41,137 bases of DNA from a virus. Location: the IMG/VR virus record IMGVR_UViG_3300023179_007167, positions 1 to 41,137 of that record, one strand, 5' to 3'. The position numbers and the translations under genes were made by a program. A model generated the notes under the pieces. That model had not been told where the DNA came from, searched no databases, and saw nothing but the letters and a program-made list of their open reading frames with translations. This document shows positions 26,479 to 34,669 of this stretch, piece by piece. Each line of letters begins with the position of its first letter. The first letter of the stretch is position 1.

Positions 26479-28615
26479 GGCGTAGCTCCGGCGGTGCTAA
26501 TTCAATAGTTGACTCAAACAAGTGCGAAAGACTTGTAGCGTGGGTAACTAATAGACATTGTAACCCCTTCGCTGTCGATAAGTCTCGCAGCTTTTCCAGT
26601 ACGGGAGCCAACGCTTGAATGCGCGGAGCGTCCAAAGACGCCGTAGGTTCGTCGAGCGCGAGTAAACCAATCTCTTCTGCAAACTGCGCGTTTACAGCGA
26701 CACGAAACGCCAACGCAAGAACAGTTTTTTGCCCAATAGACAACCGCTGCGCGACTTGCCGGCGGCCGTCGTAAAATTCCGCAATAAACGTCGGCGTGCC
26801 GTCGCCTGCGACGCGGACTAAAAAGTTCACGCTGAATATCTGCAGCAACTCGTTGATCGCCGTTTCGAGACGTTGCAAATTACGTTGCGCGACCAAACGC
26901 GGCGCATTCTTAAGCGCATCACGCGCGCGCTCGGCTATGGAAGCCCACTGCCTTATTTTGACAGCGTCTTGTTCTTTCTTTTGCGCGGCTACGCGCTGCT
27001 CGTCACGTTGCGAAATTTCCGCGACTATCGTGGCTCTATTTTGCTCCAGTATTTGTCGCTGCTGACACTTCTTTCGCAATTCGTCTAAGCCAACCTTGGC
27101 TAAATGAGCATCAGCCGCGGTGACGGTAATACTTTTAATCTCTTCCAGCAGCTTTTCGCGTCTGGCCGCGTTCGCAGCCAGCAAACCCTTGTGCTGAGCA
27201 ATCTCTTCCCGCGCTGTCTGAATTAACGGTTGCAATTCATACAGCGCGGCTGAGAAATCTTCATAATCAGACACAGCCTGCTGTAGTTCTTCCTCAGCGA
27301 TGTCTGGTTCTTTAACAGCCAACAACTCTTGTTCCGACGCCGTCAGTTGCTGTTCTTGAATCTCGCGAATTTTGCACCGCCGCTCCCACGTGTCCCACTC
27401 GCGCTCCAAATTGGCCTGCCGCGTTGCTTTAAGCCGTAAGTCGGCTAATTCTTTGCGCAAATCGTCGAGGTCTTTTGTGTACTGTTCCATCTGCGCGGCA
27501 AGCTGCGTTGACGGAGTGTGGCATGTCGGGCACTCGGCTACGCCCTCTTTCGAAAAAAGCTCTATAAAACGCTCAGCCTCTTTAACCCGTAGTTCCAGCG
27601 CCGGCTCGTCACGCCGAATTGTTTCTGAAGAAACATCGCCGGGTTTTTCTGGCTGCGGGTCTTTGTCTCGCGCAGTTTTAATGGCGGCACGCTGTGACTG
27701 AAAGTTTTCTTTAACCTTCGCTATGTTCTTGTAGTTCTCCCAGTGACCCAGCGCGATCTTGGCCTGACGGTGCGACTCAGCCTTGCCGTTTGTAGCTTCG
27801 ACAAATGCTGCAAAATCTTTTTCGTATTGCTCACACGTAGCAGTGGCGTCGTCAAGCGCCTGCTTGTGCTCTGCTGCTTCTACCTCAAGCTGCTGCAATT
27901 CTACGCCGGCTTTTTCTCTGGCATCCCACCGCGCAATCAGTTTTTGATCGCGTTCTTGTGCGCGCAGAAAAGCGTCTAGACTCGGCAACTCATTTATCTG
28001 CGCGTCAAGTGCCGCACATTCTTTTTCTAAATCGGCGATCTCCAGTGCTAACTGCGAACTCGGTTTAAGCACTTCCGGCACGGCTACCTTAAGCAGAGAC
28101 TTGCCGATGATATCTTGGCACTTGTCCGCTTTGGCCGTGTTAAACAACCGCTGAAAAAACTTGTCGGTATCTGTCTGGTTGTCGTCGATAAAAGAAAATA
28201 TCTCAGTTTGCGATACGATGATAAACCGACTAATGAATTTGGCGTCGACGCCAAGGAGCTTTTCTACGCCGGCCGTCACCATCTTGTCGCCGCGGGCGAC
28301 TTCTTTGCCGTCCACCGTCAACGTCGCCTGCTCTTTCTCTGGAAGCAAGTGCCGCGTTACGGTAGCGAAATGCCCGTTGTGCTCAAACTCTAGCGTCGCA
28401 TACGCCGGCTCGCCGTCTTTAGCGTACTGCGAAATGTTGTCGGCTTTAACGCCGTAGTTTGGATTTTCGCCAGTAAGCAACCAGCGAATAGCCCCAAACA
28501 GGCTGCTCTTTCCAGAACCGTTTTCACCCAAAATAGCAACCAGACCGCGTGTAAACTCACACGTCTGATATCTGTGGTGTACCCAGTTCCTCACTTCCAA
28601 TTTCAGAAGCTGCAT
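26459..28615 (-). CDS. SbcC/Rad50-like ATPase (T4 gp46-like)
   Basis: Predicted SMC-type ATPase subunit of an SbcCD/gp46-gp47 nuclease complex that resects DNA ends for recombination and repair. Walker A ILGENGSGKSS at 28-38, then Q-loop region IIVSQTEIF at 132-140, two long coiled-coil arms (about 190-355 and 375-600), and between them the zinc hook CPTC at 362-365, which joins two molecules. The C-terminus holds the ABC signature LSIGQKT, Walker B GLLALDEPTASLD and the H-loop LLVTHATSL. At 718 aa it is shorter than bacterial SbcC and close to the phage type. It overlaps the partner gene by 59 bases, which supports co-translation of the complex. Confidence 0.92.
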   Translation of the reverse strand: MQLLKLEVRNWVHHRYQTCEFTRGLVAILGENGSGKSSLFGAIRWLLTGENPNYGVKADNISQYAKDGEPAYATLEFEHNGHFATVTRHLLPEKEQATLTVDGKEVARGDKMVTAGVEKLLGVDAKFISRFIIVSQTEIFSFIDDNQTDTDKFFQRLFNTAKADKCQDIIGKSLLKVAVPEVLKPSSQLALEIADLEKECAALDAQINELPSLDAFLRAQERDQKLIARWDAREKAGVELQQLEVEAAEHKQALDDATATCEQYEKDFAAFVEATNGKAESHRQAKIALGHWENYKNIAKVKENFQSQRAAIKTARDKDPQPEKPGDVSSETIRRDEPALELRVKEAERFIELFSKEGVAECPTCHTPSTQLAAQMEQYTKDLDDLRKELADLRLKATRQANLEREWDTWERRCKIREIQEQQLTASEQELLAVKEPDIAEEELQQAVSDYEDFSAALYELQPLIQTAREEIAQHKGLLAANAARREKLLEEIKSITVTAADAHLAKVGLDELRKKCQQRQILEQNRATIVAEISQRDEQRVAAQKKEQDAVKIRQWASIAERARDALKNAPRLVAQRNLQRLETAINELLQIFSVNFLVRVAGDGTPTFIAEFYDGRRQVAQRLSIGQKTVLALAFRVAVNAQFAEEIGLLALDEPTASLDAPRIQALAPVLEKLRDLSTAKGLQCLLVTHATSLSHLFESTIELAPPELRHVRTAG

Positions 28616-29735
28616 CTGGTTCCTCGTTCATGTATTTTTGAAACAACGCATCAATCTCTCGGGCAGGGTCTTCGGCCGCCAACAACGCAGCGGCAAGCTT
28701 GTACGCGTCATTGGTGTCACCCAATAAGTCTCCGACGGCTGCAACCAAATCGTTTTTAACAGCGTCTCTAGCAGCGATTGTCCGCGGCTGCGCTTTCTCA
28801 GCAATTGCCTCACAAAACAAATGCGCCTGCTCGCCGACGCACGTTACCACGCGCAAATACGCGTCAGGAATGTTTTTATCGAACTTGACGCGCACAAGCG
28901 GTTTTTGAATGTGTTCCGGAACACCGTCGTTTTTTGCCGCTTCGATGCATGCTTGAATCTCTGTTTGCAGTTTGCCAGCGCACAGTTCATCAAGCAAGTT
29001 TTGCGTTTCAACGCGGTGCGAAATGAGGCGGCGCGTCTTGAGCGGTTTTTGTTCAAACACAATCCTGTCGCCGTCGGCGCATATAACAAAGAAAAACTTT
29101 TCTGGTGCTTCGCCCATGTCCTGCATGGCTGTAGAACCCGGCGACAACATTTCAATCCGCTGGCCTTGCGCGTTCACGCTTTCCACTGTTTTGGTTACGT
29201 GGAAATCGCCCGCAAGGACTGTCTGTACGTAATGCACATCGGTAAGCTCGCACTCTGTGCGGCCGAGTGTGCCCATAAAATCTTTCCACACCTGATGTGT
29301 GATCAAGATATCTGTATCCGCCGGCACTTGTTTAAGCGCTTCCTGAATTTCGCCGCGTGGTAACCAATCAAGGCCCCACACGCCGACACACGCGCCGCCA
29401 AATTGCACGCCTGTATCGTGCATGTGAATAGGCCACGGGTGTACGCTCAACCACGGAGCGTTGCGATCATATTCGTGATTGCCCTGAATATAGTAGACGC
29501 GCACGTTAGCCGCTTGCATACGGGACAAACCGTCGCAGAGCTTCGCAATTGGGCGAGCCAAGTTTTGCTTTTTTTCCAAAACATCGCCGCCCAGTATCAG
29601 TGGCAAGTTGTGGGCAATGCAGTAATCGACTATCTGATCAAAACTGTAATAAGCGTCCCCGTAAATGCCGGGGCGTGTCGTCCACGCGCCGTCCTCTAAA
29701 TGAAGATCAGCGCAGAAAACGAAAAGCGGCTCCAC
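28557..29735 (-). CDS. SbcD/Mre11-like nuclease (T4 gp47-like)
   Basis: Predicted Mn-dependent exo/endonuclease partner of the SbcC-like ATPase. Calcineurin-like phosphodiesterase motifs in order: CADLHLED near 8-15, LGGDVLEKK at about 48-56, QGNHEYD at about 84-90, DILITHQVW near 145-153 and AGDFHVTK at about 175-182. In the last motif most relatives have GH.H; here the first His is replaced by Asp. The C-terminal half is a helical capping and SbcC-binding region, ending in an acidic tail. Length 392 aa fits the family. The start (MEPLFVFCADLHLE) puts the first motif where it is expected. Confidence 0.9.
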   Translation of the reverse strand: MEPLFVFCADLHLEDGAWTTRPGIYGDAYYSFDQIVDYCIAHNLPLILGGDVLEKKQNLARPIAKLCDGLSRMQAANVRVYYIQGNHEYDRNAPWLSVHPWPIHMHDTGVQFGGACVGVWGLDWLPRGEIQEALKQVPADTDILITHQVWKDFMGTLGRTECELTDVHYVQTVLAGDFHVTKTVESVNAQGQRIEMLSPGSTAMQDMGEAPEKFFFVICADGDRIVFEQKPLKTRRLISHRVETQNLLDELCAGKLQTEIQACIEAAKNDGVPEHIQKPLVRVKFDKNIPDAYLRVVTCVGEQAHLFCEAIAEKAQPRTIAARDAVKNDLVAAVGDLLGDTNDAYKLAAALLAAEDPAREIDALFQKYMNEEPDAASEIGSEELGTPQISDV

Positions 29736-29747
29736 TTAAACCTCCAA

Positions 29748-30407
29748 TTATTCCTCGTCGTCGTCGCCAAAAAGCCAGTCAAATGGATTCTCTGGCGCGT
29801 CTATTTCGTCGTCATCGTCGTCCAATTGGTCGTCAAAAAAATCTTGTTCTGTTGGCCAGATTTTTTTACTGCCGCCAAACGGCGGCTTTTTGTTGAACGT
29901 GGCGTTGATGTGGAAAAACTTGGAAAAAATACTGAGATACTGCGACAAGATGTTTGCGGCCAAATCTGATTGCGTTGGCTTCGGCGCTTCTTTGTACGCT
30001 TTAAGACTGTTTTTCCATTCGTTGGGTTTTCCACTGAACCAACCTTCATGCGGAATCACAAATTGCGCTGGCGTGTCAGTGACGCTTGCTTTCGTAATCA
30101 ATTTGAAAAACGACAAACCGAACAGGTCGGCTAGGTCGTCTTCTGTCGGAACGGGCTTCGACTGTCTTATTGGTGTTTTATGCTTTCTGTGCAGTTTGCG
30201 CACAGCAGCGTCAAAGTCCGCGTGCAGATCACGCATTTTTATGGCTAAACGAGTTGCCGTATTGAAATCCTCGACGTTTAATTCGTCGGGGTTCATAACG
30301 TCTATGGCTGTGCGAATAGTGTCGTAATGCTTGCGCAACGCGTTGACGTATACGCGAATAAACTGCACCTCAGCAGGCGACATACCAGCAAAAGCAAATT
30401 GCGACAT
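29748..30407 (-). CDS. Hypothetical acidic-tailed protein at the head of the SbcDC operon (219 aa)
   Basis: Unrecognised. ATG 30407 (MSQFAFAGMS) is chosen because a longer frame would start inside the putative promoter. Residues 1-110 are helical and charged, 115-165 a mixed region, and the last 30 residues are very acidic (DDQLDDDDDEIDAPENPFDWLFGDDDEE contains 15 acidic residues), a DNA-mimic-like or protein-binding tail. It is the first gene of the unit that continues into SbcD, SbcC and the replication genes. Confidence 0.6.
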   Translation of the reverse strand: MSQFAFAGMSPAEVQFIRVYVNALRKHYDTIRTAIDVMNPDELNVEDFNTATRLAIKMRDLHADFDAAVRKLHRKHKTPIRQSKPVPTEDDLADLFGLSFFKLITKASVTDTPAQFVIPHEGWFSGKPNEWKNSLKAYKEAPKPTQSDLAANILSQYLSIFSKFFHINATFNKKPPFGGSKKIWPTEQDFFDDQLDDDDDEIDAPENPFDWLFGDDDEE

Positions 30408-30445
30408 AGAAACCCCGGTGTCGTAGTGGCTGGATACAAAAGCCA

Positions 30446-30473
30446 AGTATACCAATGTACCCAAAATTTTCTA
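30446..30473 (-). promoter_or_regulatory. Candidate extended -10 promoter for the SbcDC/replication operon
   Basis: On the minus strand TTGGTATACT gives an extended -10 (TG, one base, TATACT) at 30446-30451, about 40 bases before the ATG at 30407. The -35 is poor (TAGAAA at 30468-30473, 16-base spacer). It lies in one of the few real gaps (30408-30491), at the head of the replication operon. Confidence 0.45.
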
Positions 30474-30491
30474 CGGCACGCGTTGTTTTAC

Positions 30492-30707
30492 CTATGTTAA
30501 CCAACCCGCCGCTGCATCATGATTTGGTCGGTCTAGATTTACAAACGCTTTTCGTTCTTCACGGAGTGCGCCAATTTCTTGTCGCTGTGTTCTGACCTCT
30601 CGTCGCAAAGACTCGATGTAAGCAACGGCTTCCAACGCTAATTGCCCGCCCTCGGTGCGCGGTTGTTTTGCGGCCCATAGCGTTAGTCGATTAACGATGT
30701 CAGCCAT
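30492..30707 (-). CDS. Small helical hypothetical protein (71 aa)
   Basis: Charged helical protein with a likely coiled coil at about 28-52 (ESLRREVRTQRQEIGALREE). It starts two bases after the stop of the upstream gene. Short coiled-coil proteins like this are common in phages. No function can be given. Confidence 0.55.
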   Translation of the reverse strand: MADIVNRLTLWAAKQPRTEGGQLALEAVAYIESLRREVRTQRQEIGALREERKAFVNLDRPNHDAAAGWLT

Positions 30708-30709
30708 AA

Positions 30710-30916
30710 TTATTCATCCAGCAGGTGAAACGGAATCATGTTGCGAATTTCTTCAGCAAGTTTTTCTTCTGCTTCAGTTGGCTCTCCATGTTTAAGAAGA
30801 CTCCGCAGCCGCGCATCTATCTCCCAGAGTATCAAAAGCGCGTCACGGCCGCGCAAAGCGGCGTTGAAATCGCCTTGGTCGTCCGGCAGATCAAACTCTA
30901 ATGTTGCTTTGGTCAT
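30710..30916 (-). CDS. Small conserved-type phage protein (68 aa)
   Basis: Starts at ATG 30916 with an AGAGGG ribosome binding site; the longer frame reads back into the GIY-YIG gene. The pattern of a FDLPDDQGDF start followed by a helix with ILWEIDARLRSLLKHG matches a short protein type that I recall from many unrelated tailed phages (acidic LP-D/E..F.. then W.ID..LR). Its role is unknown in all cases I know of. Confidence 0.6.
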   Translation of the reverse strand: MTKATLEFDLPDDQGDFNAALRGRDALLILWEIDARLRSLLKHGEPTEAEEKLAEEIRNMIPFHLLDE

Positions 30917-30935
30917 ATGCCCTCTAGCCAGTCGT

Positions 30936-32354
30936 TTAGTTATCAGAGAAACAAAATACGCCGCCAAAATTTTCAATAATGTTTTTTGCCTCTTCACGCG
31001 AAATCGCAAAAAATTCATTATCGCGACGAGCGGCCGCGTATTCTCGATGGAGACGCGTTTCAAGCGCAACGCAATCGCCAGTCGGGATATACCCGATTAA
31101 CGCTAAACCGCCCGGAACAAAAGTAGCGCTTTCTCGTTGTCGCGCCGCAACGCTGCGGCGTGTTCTACCAATTTTAATCAAACCTTGCGACGCGTCCTGC
31201 AAAAAATAAACGTTCTCTATTGTTTCGTCGCCGATTTCGTCGTGCACCGGACAGTTGTAGCCGGTCGGCACAGAAGATAAATGCTTTGGGATTACAACAC
31301 TGCCGGCGCGTAGCTTCAACACAGGTTTTGTCCGACCCTCGCCGGTCCAATACAAAGCCATGTGCGGGTTGCGCCAGTGCGGCGACAATTCGCTTTGCCG
31401 TTGCAAATCTTTGCCAAAATTAAAACCACGCCCTTGAATTTTTGCGGCGCGCTCTTCCATCCATCGTTTTGCTGCCTCGTCTGTTTCAAGATCGTATTTT
31501 TCTTGTTCCGACGCTAATACCGCCGGCGTAATTAAATCGTTCCCAGACGCAAGCATTGATATCAACACAGTCAACTTAAAAAGAAAATACAACCGCCGCG
31601 AATACAGCGGCAAGTCAGCAACAATTTGATCCGCGGTCTCGTTGCATAATATTTGCCCAACTTTTGTTCCAGATTCAAACGCCCACAGCGACGCGCGCAA
31701 CATGTCTTCTACTGTTGCTTTGCTTTGTTCCGTCAAAACAGATTTTGGCAGTTGAATCAAAAAACGATCGTCGTCGTCGACTACTTCAAAACTACCTGCG
31801 ACAAGCAAACCAATTTCGCCGCGCGGGTTTTTTGACGTCACAAACATAGAGCAAAATTTTTGCGCCACATGTGTGTCAAAATTATCTATTTTGAGTAAAG
31901 CCGTTTTAATTCCAAGCGGTTCTTGCCCTTTTGGAAAACGAAAACACAACGTACCGGGCGCAAATTTCAACTGTGACAAAGGTAAATCAAGTTTTGTGTT
32001 TTGAACTAATTTTTCAACGATTGGATACACATTGTAAAACGGGCGATTGGCTTCAAACCAATCTAGTTCGCAAATAGTCATAATCGTATGCCGAATACCA
32101 GCCGACGCGTGAAAATAAACTTCTGCCTCCATACCGCGAATTTTTGTTGTGTCACGCGCTGGATCAAACAAGTCACTAAAAATTTCCTGTACGCTACTGC
32201 TGTATTCGTCAATTATTTTTTGAGTTTTTACGCGAAGAAACTCGATTGGCGACAAACGTTTGACGTTGCCAATCCCTTTATGGTTTCCCCGACCAGTGTT
32301 TTCTAATTGTCGTATTGTGTGCAGTTTAGACGTTATGAATTCGTGAAATTTCAT
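30936..32354 (-). CDS. Large protein with C-terminal GIY-YIG-type (T5orf172/MUG113-like) nuclease domain
   Basis: 472-aa fusion. Residues 380-460 match the GIY-YIG/T5orf172 group: NVYFLQDASQGLIKIGRT at 381-398, Arg405 and Arg407, a second strand LALIGYIPTGD, Glu432 in ETRLHREYA and the closing NEFFAISREEA. The N-terminal 330 residues are unfamiliar and rich in aromatics. They are followed by SPHWRNPHMALYWTGEG (324-340), an H-W-rich segment of a type I recall in plasmid and phage proteins of unknown function. The preceding spacer has AAGGA before ATG 32354. It may act as a homing-type or host-DNA-degrading nuclease, or as a defence or counter-defence protein. The lower GC and A/T-rich codons compared with its neighbours suggest separate origin. 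Confidence 0.7.
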   Translation of the reverse strand: MKFHEFITSKLHTIRQLENTGRGNHKGIGNVKRLSPIEFLRVKTQKIIDEYSSSVQEIFSDLFDPARDTTKIRGMEAEVYFHASAGIRHTIMTICELDWFEANRPFYNVYPIVEKLVQNTKLDLPLSQLKFAPGTLCFRFPKGQEPLGIKTALLKIDNFDTHVAQKFCSMFVTSKNPRGEIGLLVAGSFEVVDDDDRFLIQLPKSVLTEQSKATVEDMLRASLWAFESGTKVGQILCNETADQIVADLPLYSRRLYFLFKLTVLISMLASGNDLITPAVLASEQEKYDLETDEAAKRWMEERAAKIQGRGFNFGKDLQRQSELSPHWRNPHMALYWTGEGRTKPVLKLRAGSVVIPKHLSSVPTGYNCPVHDEIGDETIENVYFLQDASQGLIKIGRTRRSVAARQRESATFVPGGLALIGYIPTGDCVALETRLHREYAAARRDNEFFAISREEAKNIIENFGGVFCFSDN

Positions 32355-32383
32355 TTGTATCCTTACATCGTAAACGTAAACCA

Positions 32384-32454
32384 ATGCCCGACTAGGATTC
32401 GAACCTAGACAAAGGGAACCAAAATCCCTTGTGCTACCGTTACACCATCGGGCA
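32384..32454 (-). tRNA. tRNA-Gln (anticodon UUG)
   Basis: A full cloverleaf can be drawn on the minus strand: 7-bp acceptor stem TGCCCGA/TCGGGCA, D-arm GTGT/GCAC, anticodon stem AGGGA/TCCCT with loop TTTTGGT (anticodon TTG, reading CAA and CAG), a four-base variable loop and T-arm CTAGG/CCTAG with loop TTCGAAT. CCA is not encoded and the discriminator position is T, which is unusual for Gln. It lies 29 bases upstream of the GIY-YIG gene. Confidence 0.9.
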
Positions 32455-32622
32455 ACTGCGCTTGCGTCCTTGCGTTGACGTCTTCCGTGACGCGCTTAAA
32501 AGGAGACCATCTTGTTTGAGCGCTCACGGCTTCGGCGTTACAAACCCACGGCCGACTGGGGTGCTGGACCGCCGGTGTCTAGCAGCGGCTTTAGGACGGT
32601 GAACACGGAAACCAGCCTTCCC
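32455..32622 (-). other. 168-base non-coding stretch between the exonuclease gene and the tRNA
   Basis: I find no open frame with a plausible start, no second tRNA and no clear terminator here. It contains several short GC-rich complementary segments and may hold the tRNA promoter or a small structured RNA. Nothing firmer can be said. Confidence 0.35.
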
Positions 32623-33210
32623 TTAAAAACGAATTTGACTCGGCCACATGTCGACAAACTTTTTTGCCAACTCTATCGCCACAAGATTATCTACTTCTGC
32701 GTTGTGCATGTCTCCGGCACTTGCGTGCGGCACAAAACGATCGCGCAGCTTAGTCAGCGAGTATCCGGTATCGTGCTGCCCCACCGCGTTTAAAAACCGC
32801 GCAATCACCGCGGTGTCAAAAAACGGATACGTAAAATACTGATCCCACTCGCGGTCGTCAAGAAGGTGCGCGCGTAAAAATTGAGTGTCAAATGCGACGT
32901 TGTGACCAGCCGGCACGAAACGCTTTTTGCCGGTGATTACGCACGCACGTTGCAGATATTTTGTCAGCATGTACTTGGCGTCTGCTAGCGTGACGCCGCT
33001 AGCGTTGTGTGCAACCAAGTCAATTTTGTTCACGGAGAGCGCGCCTGCTGTAAGCGCATACTCTTCGTGCTTGATTTGCAAATACAGTCCGGGGTTGTAC
33101 GTATCGACGGGGATAATATGAAAATCCTTGTCCACCACGATGCACGACACCGTGAGCAAACTATGCTTCGGCATCAAGCCGCCGGTTTCTGTATCTACAA
33201 ACAGGTACAT
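32623..33210 (-). CDS. DnaQ-like 3'-5' exonuclease (DEDDh)
   Basis: Predicted exonuclease of the proofreading or RNase T type. ExoI FVDTETGG with Asp6 and Glu8, ExoII GHNVAFDTQFL with Asp108, and ExoIII HNAEVDNLVAIEL with His169 and Asp174, which identify the DEDDh class. It is a single 195-aa domain. The polymerase at 16813 already has its own DEDDy proofreading domain, so this protein more likely trims ends, degrades RNA or ssDNA, or helps recombination. It is last in the unit that starts at the 37.4 kb promoter, before the tRNA. Confidence 0.88.
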   Translation of the reverse strand: MYLFVDTETGGLMPKHSLLTVSCIVVDKDFHIIPVDTYNPGLYLQIKHEEYALTAGALSVNKIDLVAHNASGVTLADAKYMLTKYLQRACVITGKKRFVPAGHNVAFDTQFLRAHLLDDREWDQYFTYPFFDTAVIARFLNAVGQHDTGYSLTKLRDRFVPHASAGDMHNAEVDNLVAIELAKKFVDMWPSQIRF

Positions 33211-33220
33211 GTGAATCCTT

Positions 33221-33508
33221 TCAGGAAACTAGATCATCGTCATCGCCGCTAAACGCGCCAAACGTCTCGGTGTCCGGGTCGTTGCGAAAACTCACGAACT
33301 CGCCGCCGTCGTCGTTAAAAATGATTCCCGGCAAGCCGCCAACGTCTTCAGAAGACTTGCGCGCCATCCGCCACAGTTGTTTGTAAACCTCTCCGCCAGT
33401 GTTTTTGCCAAAATGCGTTTCTAGAAACGCGCGCACTGTCAGATAGTCGTCAAACGGGAGTTCGTCTTCCGATTCCGAATTGTAGTCCGAGAAAGAAAAG
33501 ATAGTCAT
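33221..33508 (-). CDS. Small very acidic protein (95 aa)
   Basis: Over a quarter of the residues are Asp or Glu, concentrated at both ends (DYNSESEDELPFDDYL; DDDDL at the end), with a small helical centre. Such acidic phage proteins can mimic DNA or bind basic partners, but no specific family is recognised. Its stop lies 10 bases before the exonuclease start. Confidence 0.55.
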   Translation of the reverse strand: MTIFSFSDYNSESEDELPFDDYLTVRAFLETHFGKNTGGEVYKQLWRMARKSSEDVGGLPGIIFNDDGGEFVSFRNDPDTETFGAFSGDDDDLVS

Positions 33509-33515
33509 AAATACC

Positions 33516-34661
33516 TCAGAAAATAGCCGACACAGAAACGAGTCCGTCGCTCTCTGTCGGAAAAATGTAAATGCCCTTTGTTGTAAACAACCGCGGCTTT
33601 TCGTGCCGCATGATTACCGTCTCGGTGCCGTTTTCGTTTTCGCGCACCAGTCGTGAAACACTGTATGGGCCAGACGAATCTGTGCGCGCGTCGATCACTA
33701 CTGCCATGTCGGTGTCCGGTACGGGAAACCGCACAGACGCACCAATAGGCCCAGTGGCCCCCACAACCCCTGTCAGCGCGCAGTCACGGGCAGCGCTGAA
33801 CACGTGTTCAAGCGGCTGCAAGTCTGCTGTAGACACAGTTATCTTGTGGTACGGCCCTATCAGCTTGCCTGCCAATCCGCTGTTCAGCGCCGACTCTTGT
33901 TCCTTGTTGATAGCAGAAACCATGAACAAGTTTACGCTTGCCACGGTTAGCTGCAGCAGTAAGCCGGGAGGAAACAATTTAAGATCATCCGGGTCGCGCG
34001 ATGCGGCTACAGATATCATGCCGGGCTTTATCCGCACGTACTCCCCAGTTTCGAGAAGTACGTGCGCGTCGCCAATCTTGGTGTCAAACATAATGCCGCG
34101 AGTGTCGGGTCCGAGCTTGGCGCCGGGCAACTCGCCTCTGAAATACACCATGTCGGCGTCCAGTTGCTCAAGCAACGCGGGCGTAACTTTAACCGGCGCA
34201 AACGCGCGCGCGACTAACGCGTCGGTAAAGATATCTGGCGCCTTTTTGGCTGCTGGCTTCTTGCCGCTTGTAACGTGCTCAGCAGCAACCGCGCTGACAA
34301 GGTCGAGCAGCACATCGGCGGAGATGTCTTCGTCTGGCTGTAACGCCGCCAGCAAATACATAAACGCCTTCTGCAGCACAGGAATCAAATCAGTTTTAGC
34401 GACTCCCGCGGCAAAAACGCGCTTCTCGGCTTCGGCGCCGAGCAACGTGTGAGTGACCGGAAACTGAAGACGGCCCCACGGCTCGTCGGCCAAGCTGACA
34501 AGCAAATGCCCCATCGAAAGCGCAGCAGACGGCATCGCCTGGGCAGAACGGCGCATAAGCTCGACAAGGCCCGTAGCAACCAACAGCCGATCTTTAGGCG
34601 GTAGTTCTACCGTATTAGCAAAAAACTCTGAAAAACAATCTGTGATGTTTGATTCTGGCAT
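33516..34661 (-). CDS. Hypothetical protein (381 aa)
   Basis: Unrecognised. ATG 34661 (MPESNITDCF) is chosen because the longer frame reads back into the upstream gene with an Arg-rich, unlike composition. The first 130 residues are helical, a Lys/Ala linker (GKKPAAKKAP) follows, and the C-terminal 220 residues look beta-rich with regularly spaced Gly. It lies 8 bases downstream of the HTH/DHS-like gene, so it may serve the same pathway. Function unknown. Confidence 0.6.
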   Translation of the reverse strand: MPESNITDCFSEFFANTVELPPKDRLLVATGLVELMRRSAQAMPSAALSMGHLLVSLADEPWGRLQFPVTHTLLGAEAEKRVFAAGVAKTDLIPVLQKAFMYLLAALQPDEDISADVLLDLVSAVAAEHVTSGKKPAAKKAPDIFTDALVARAFAPVKVTPALLEQLDADMVYFRGELPGAKLGPDTRGIMFDTKIGDAHVLLETGEYVRIKPGMISVAASRDPDDLKLFPPGLLLQLTVASVNLFMVSAINKEQESALNSGLAGKLIGPYHKITVSTADLQPLEHVFSAARDCALTGVVGATGPIGASVRFPVPDTDMAVVIDARTDSSGPYSVSRLVRENENGTETVIMRHEKPRLFTTKGIYIFPTESDGLVSVSAIF

Positions 34662-34669
34662 GTGTGTGT

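Noticed and set aside
32512-32793. A plus-strand frame covering the silent stretch next to the tRNA
   Set aside because: Most of it is antisense to the DnaQ-like exonuclease, whose catalytic motifs are intact; the remaining part has no start signals.
33571-34452. A 293-residue plus-strand open frame
   Set aside because: Very Ser/Thr/Ala-rich antisense of the 381-aa gene, with no ribosome binding site and no conserved motif.
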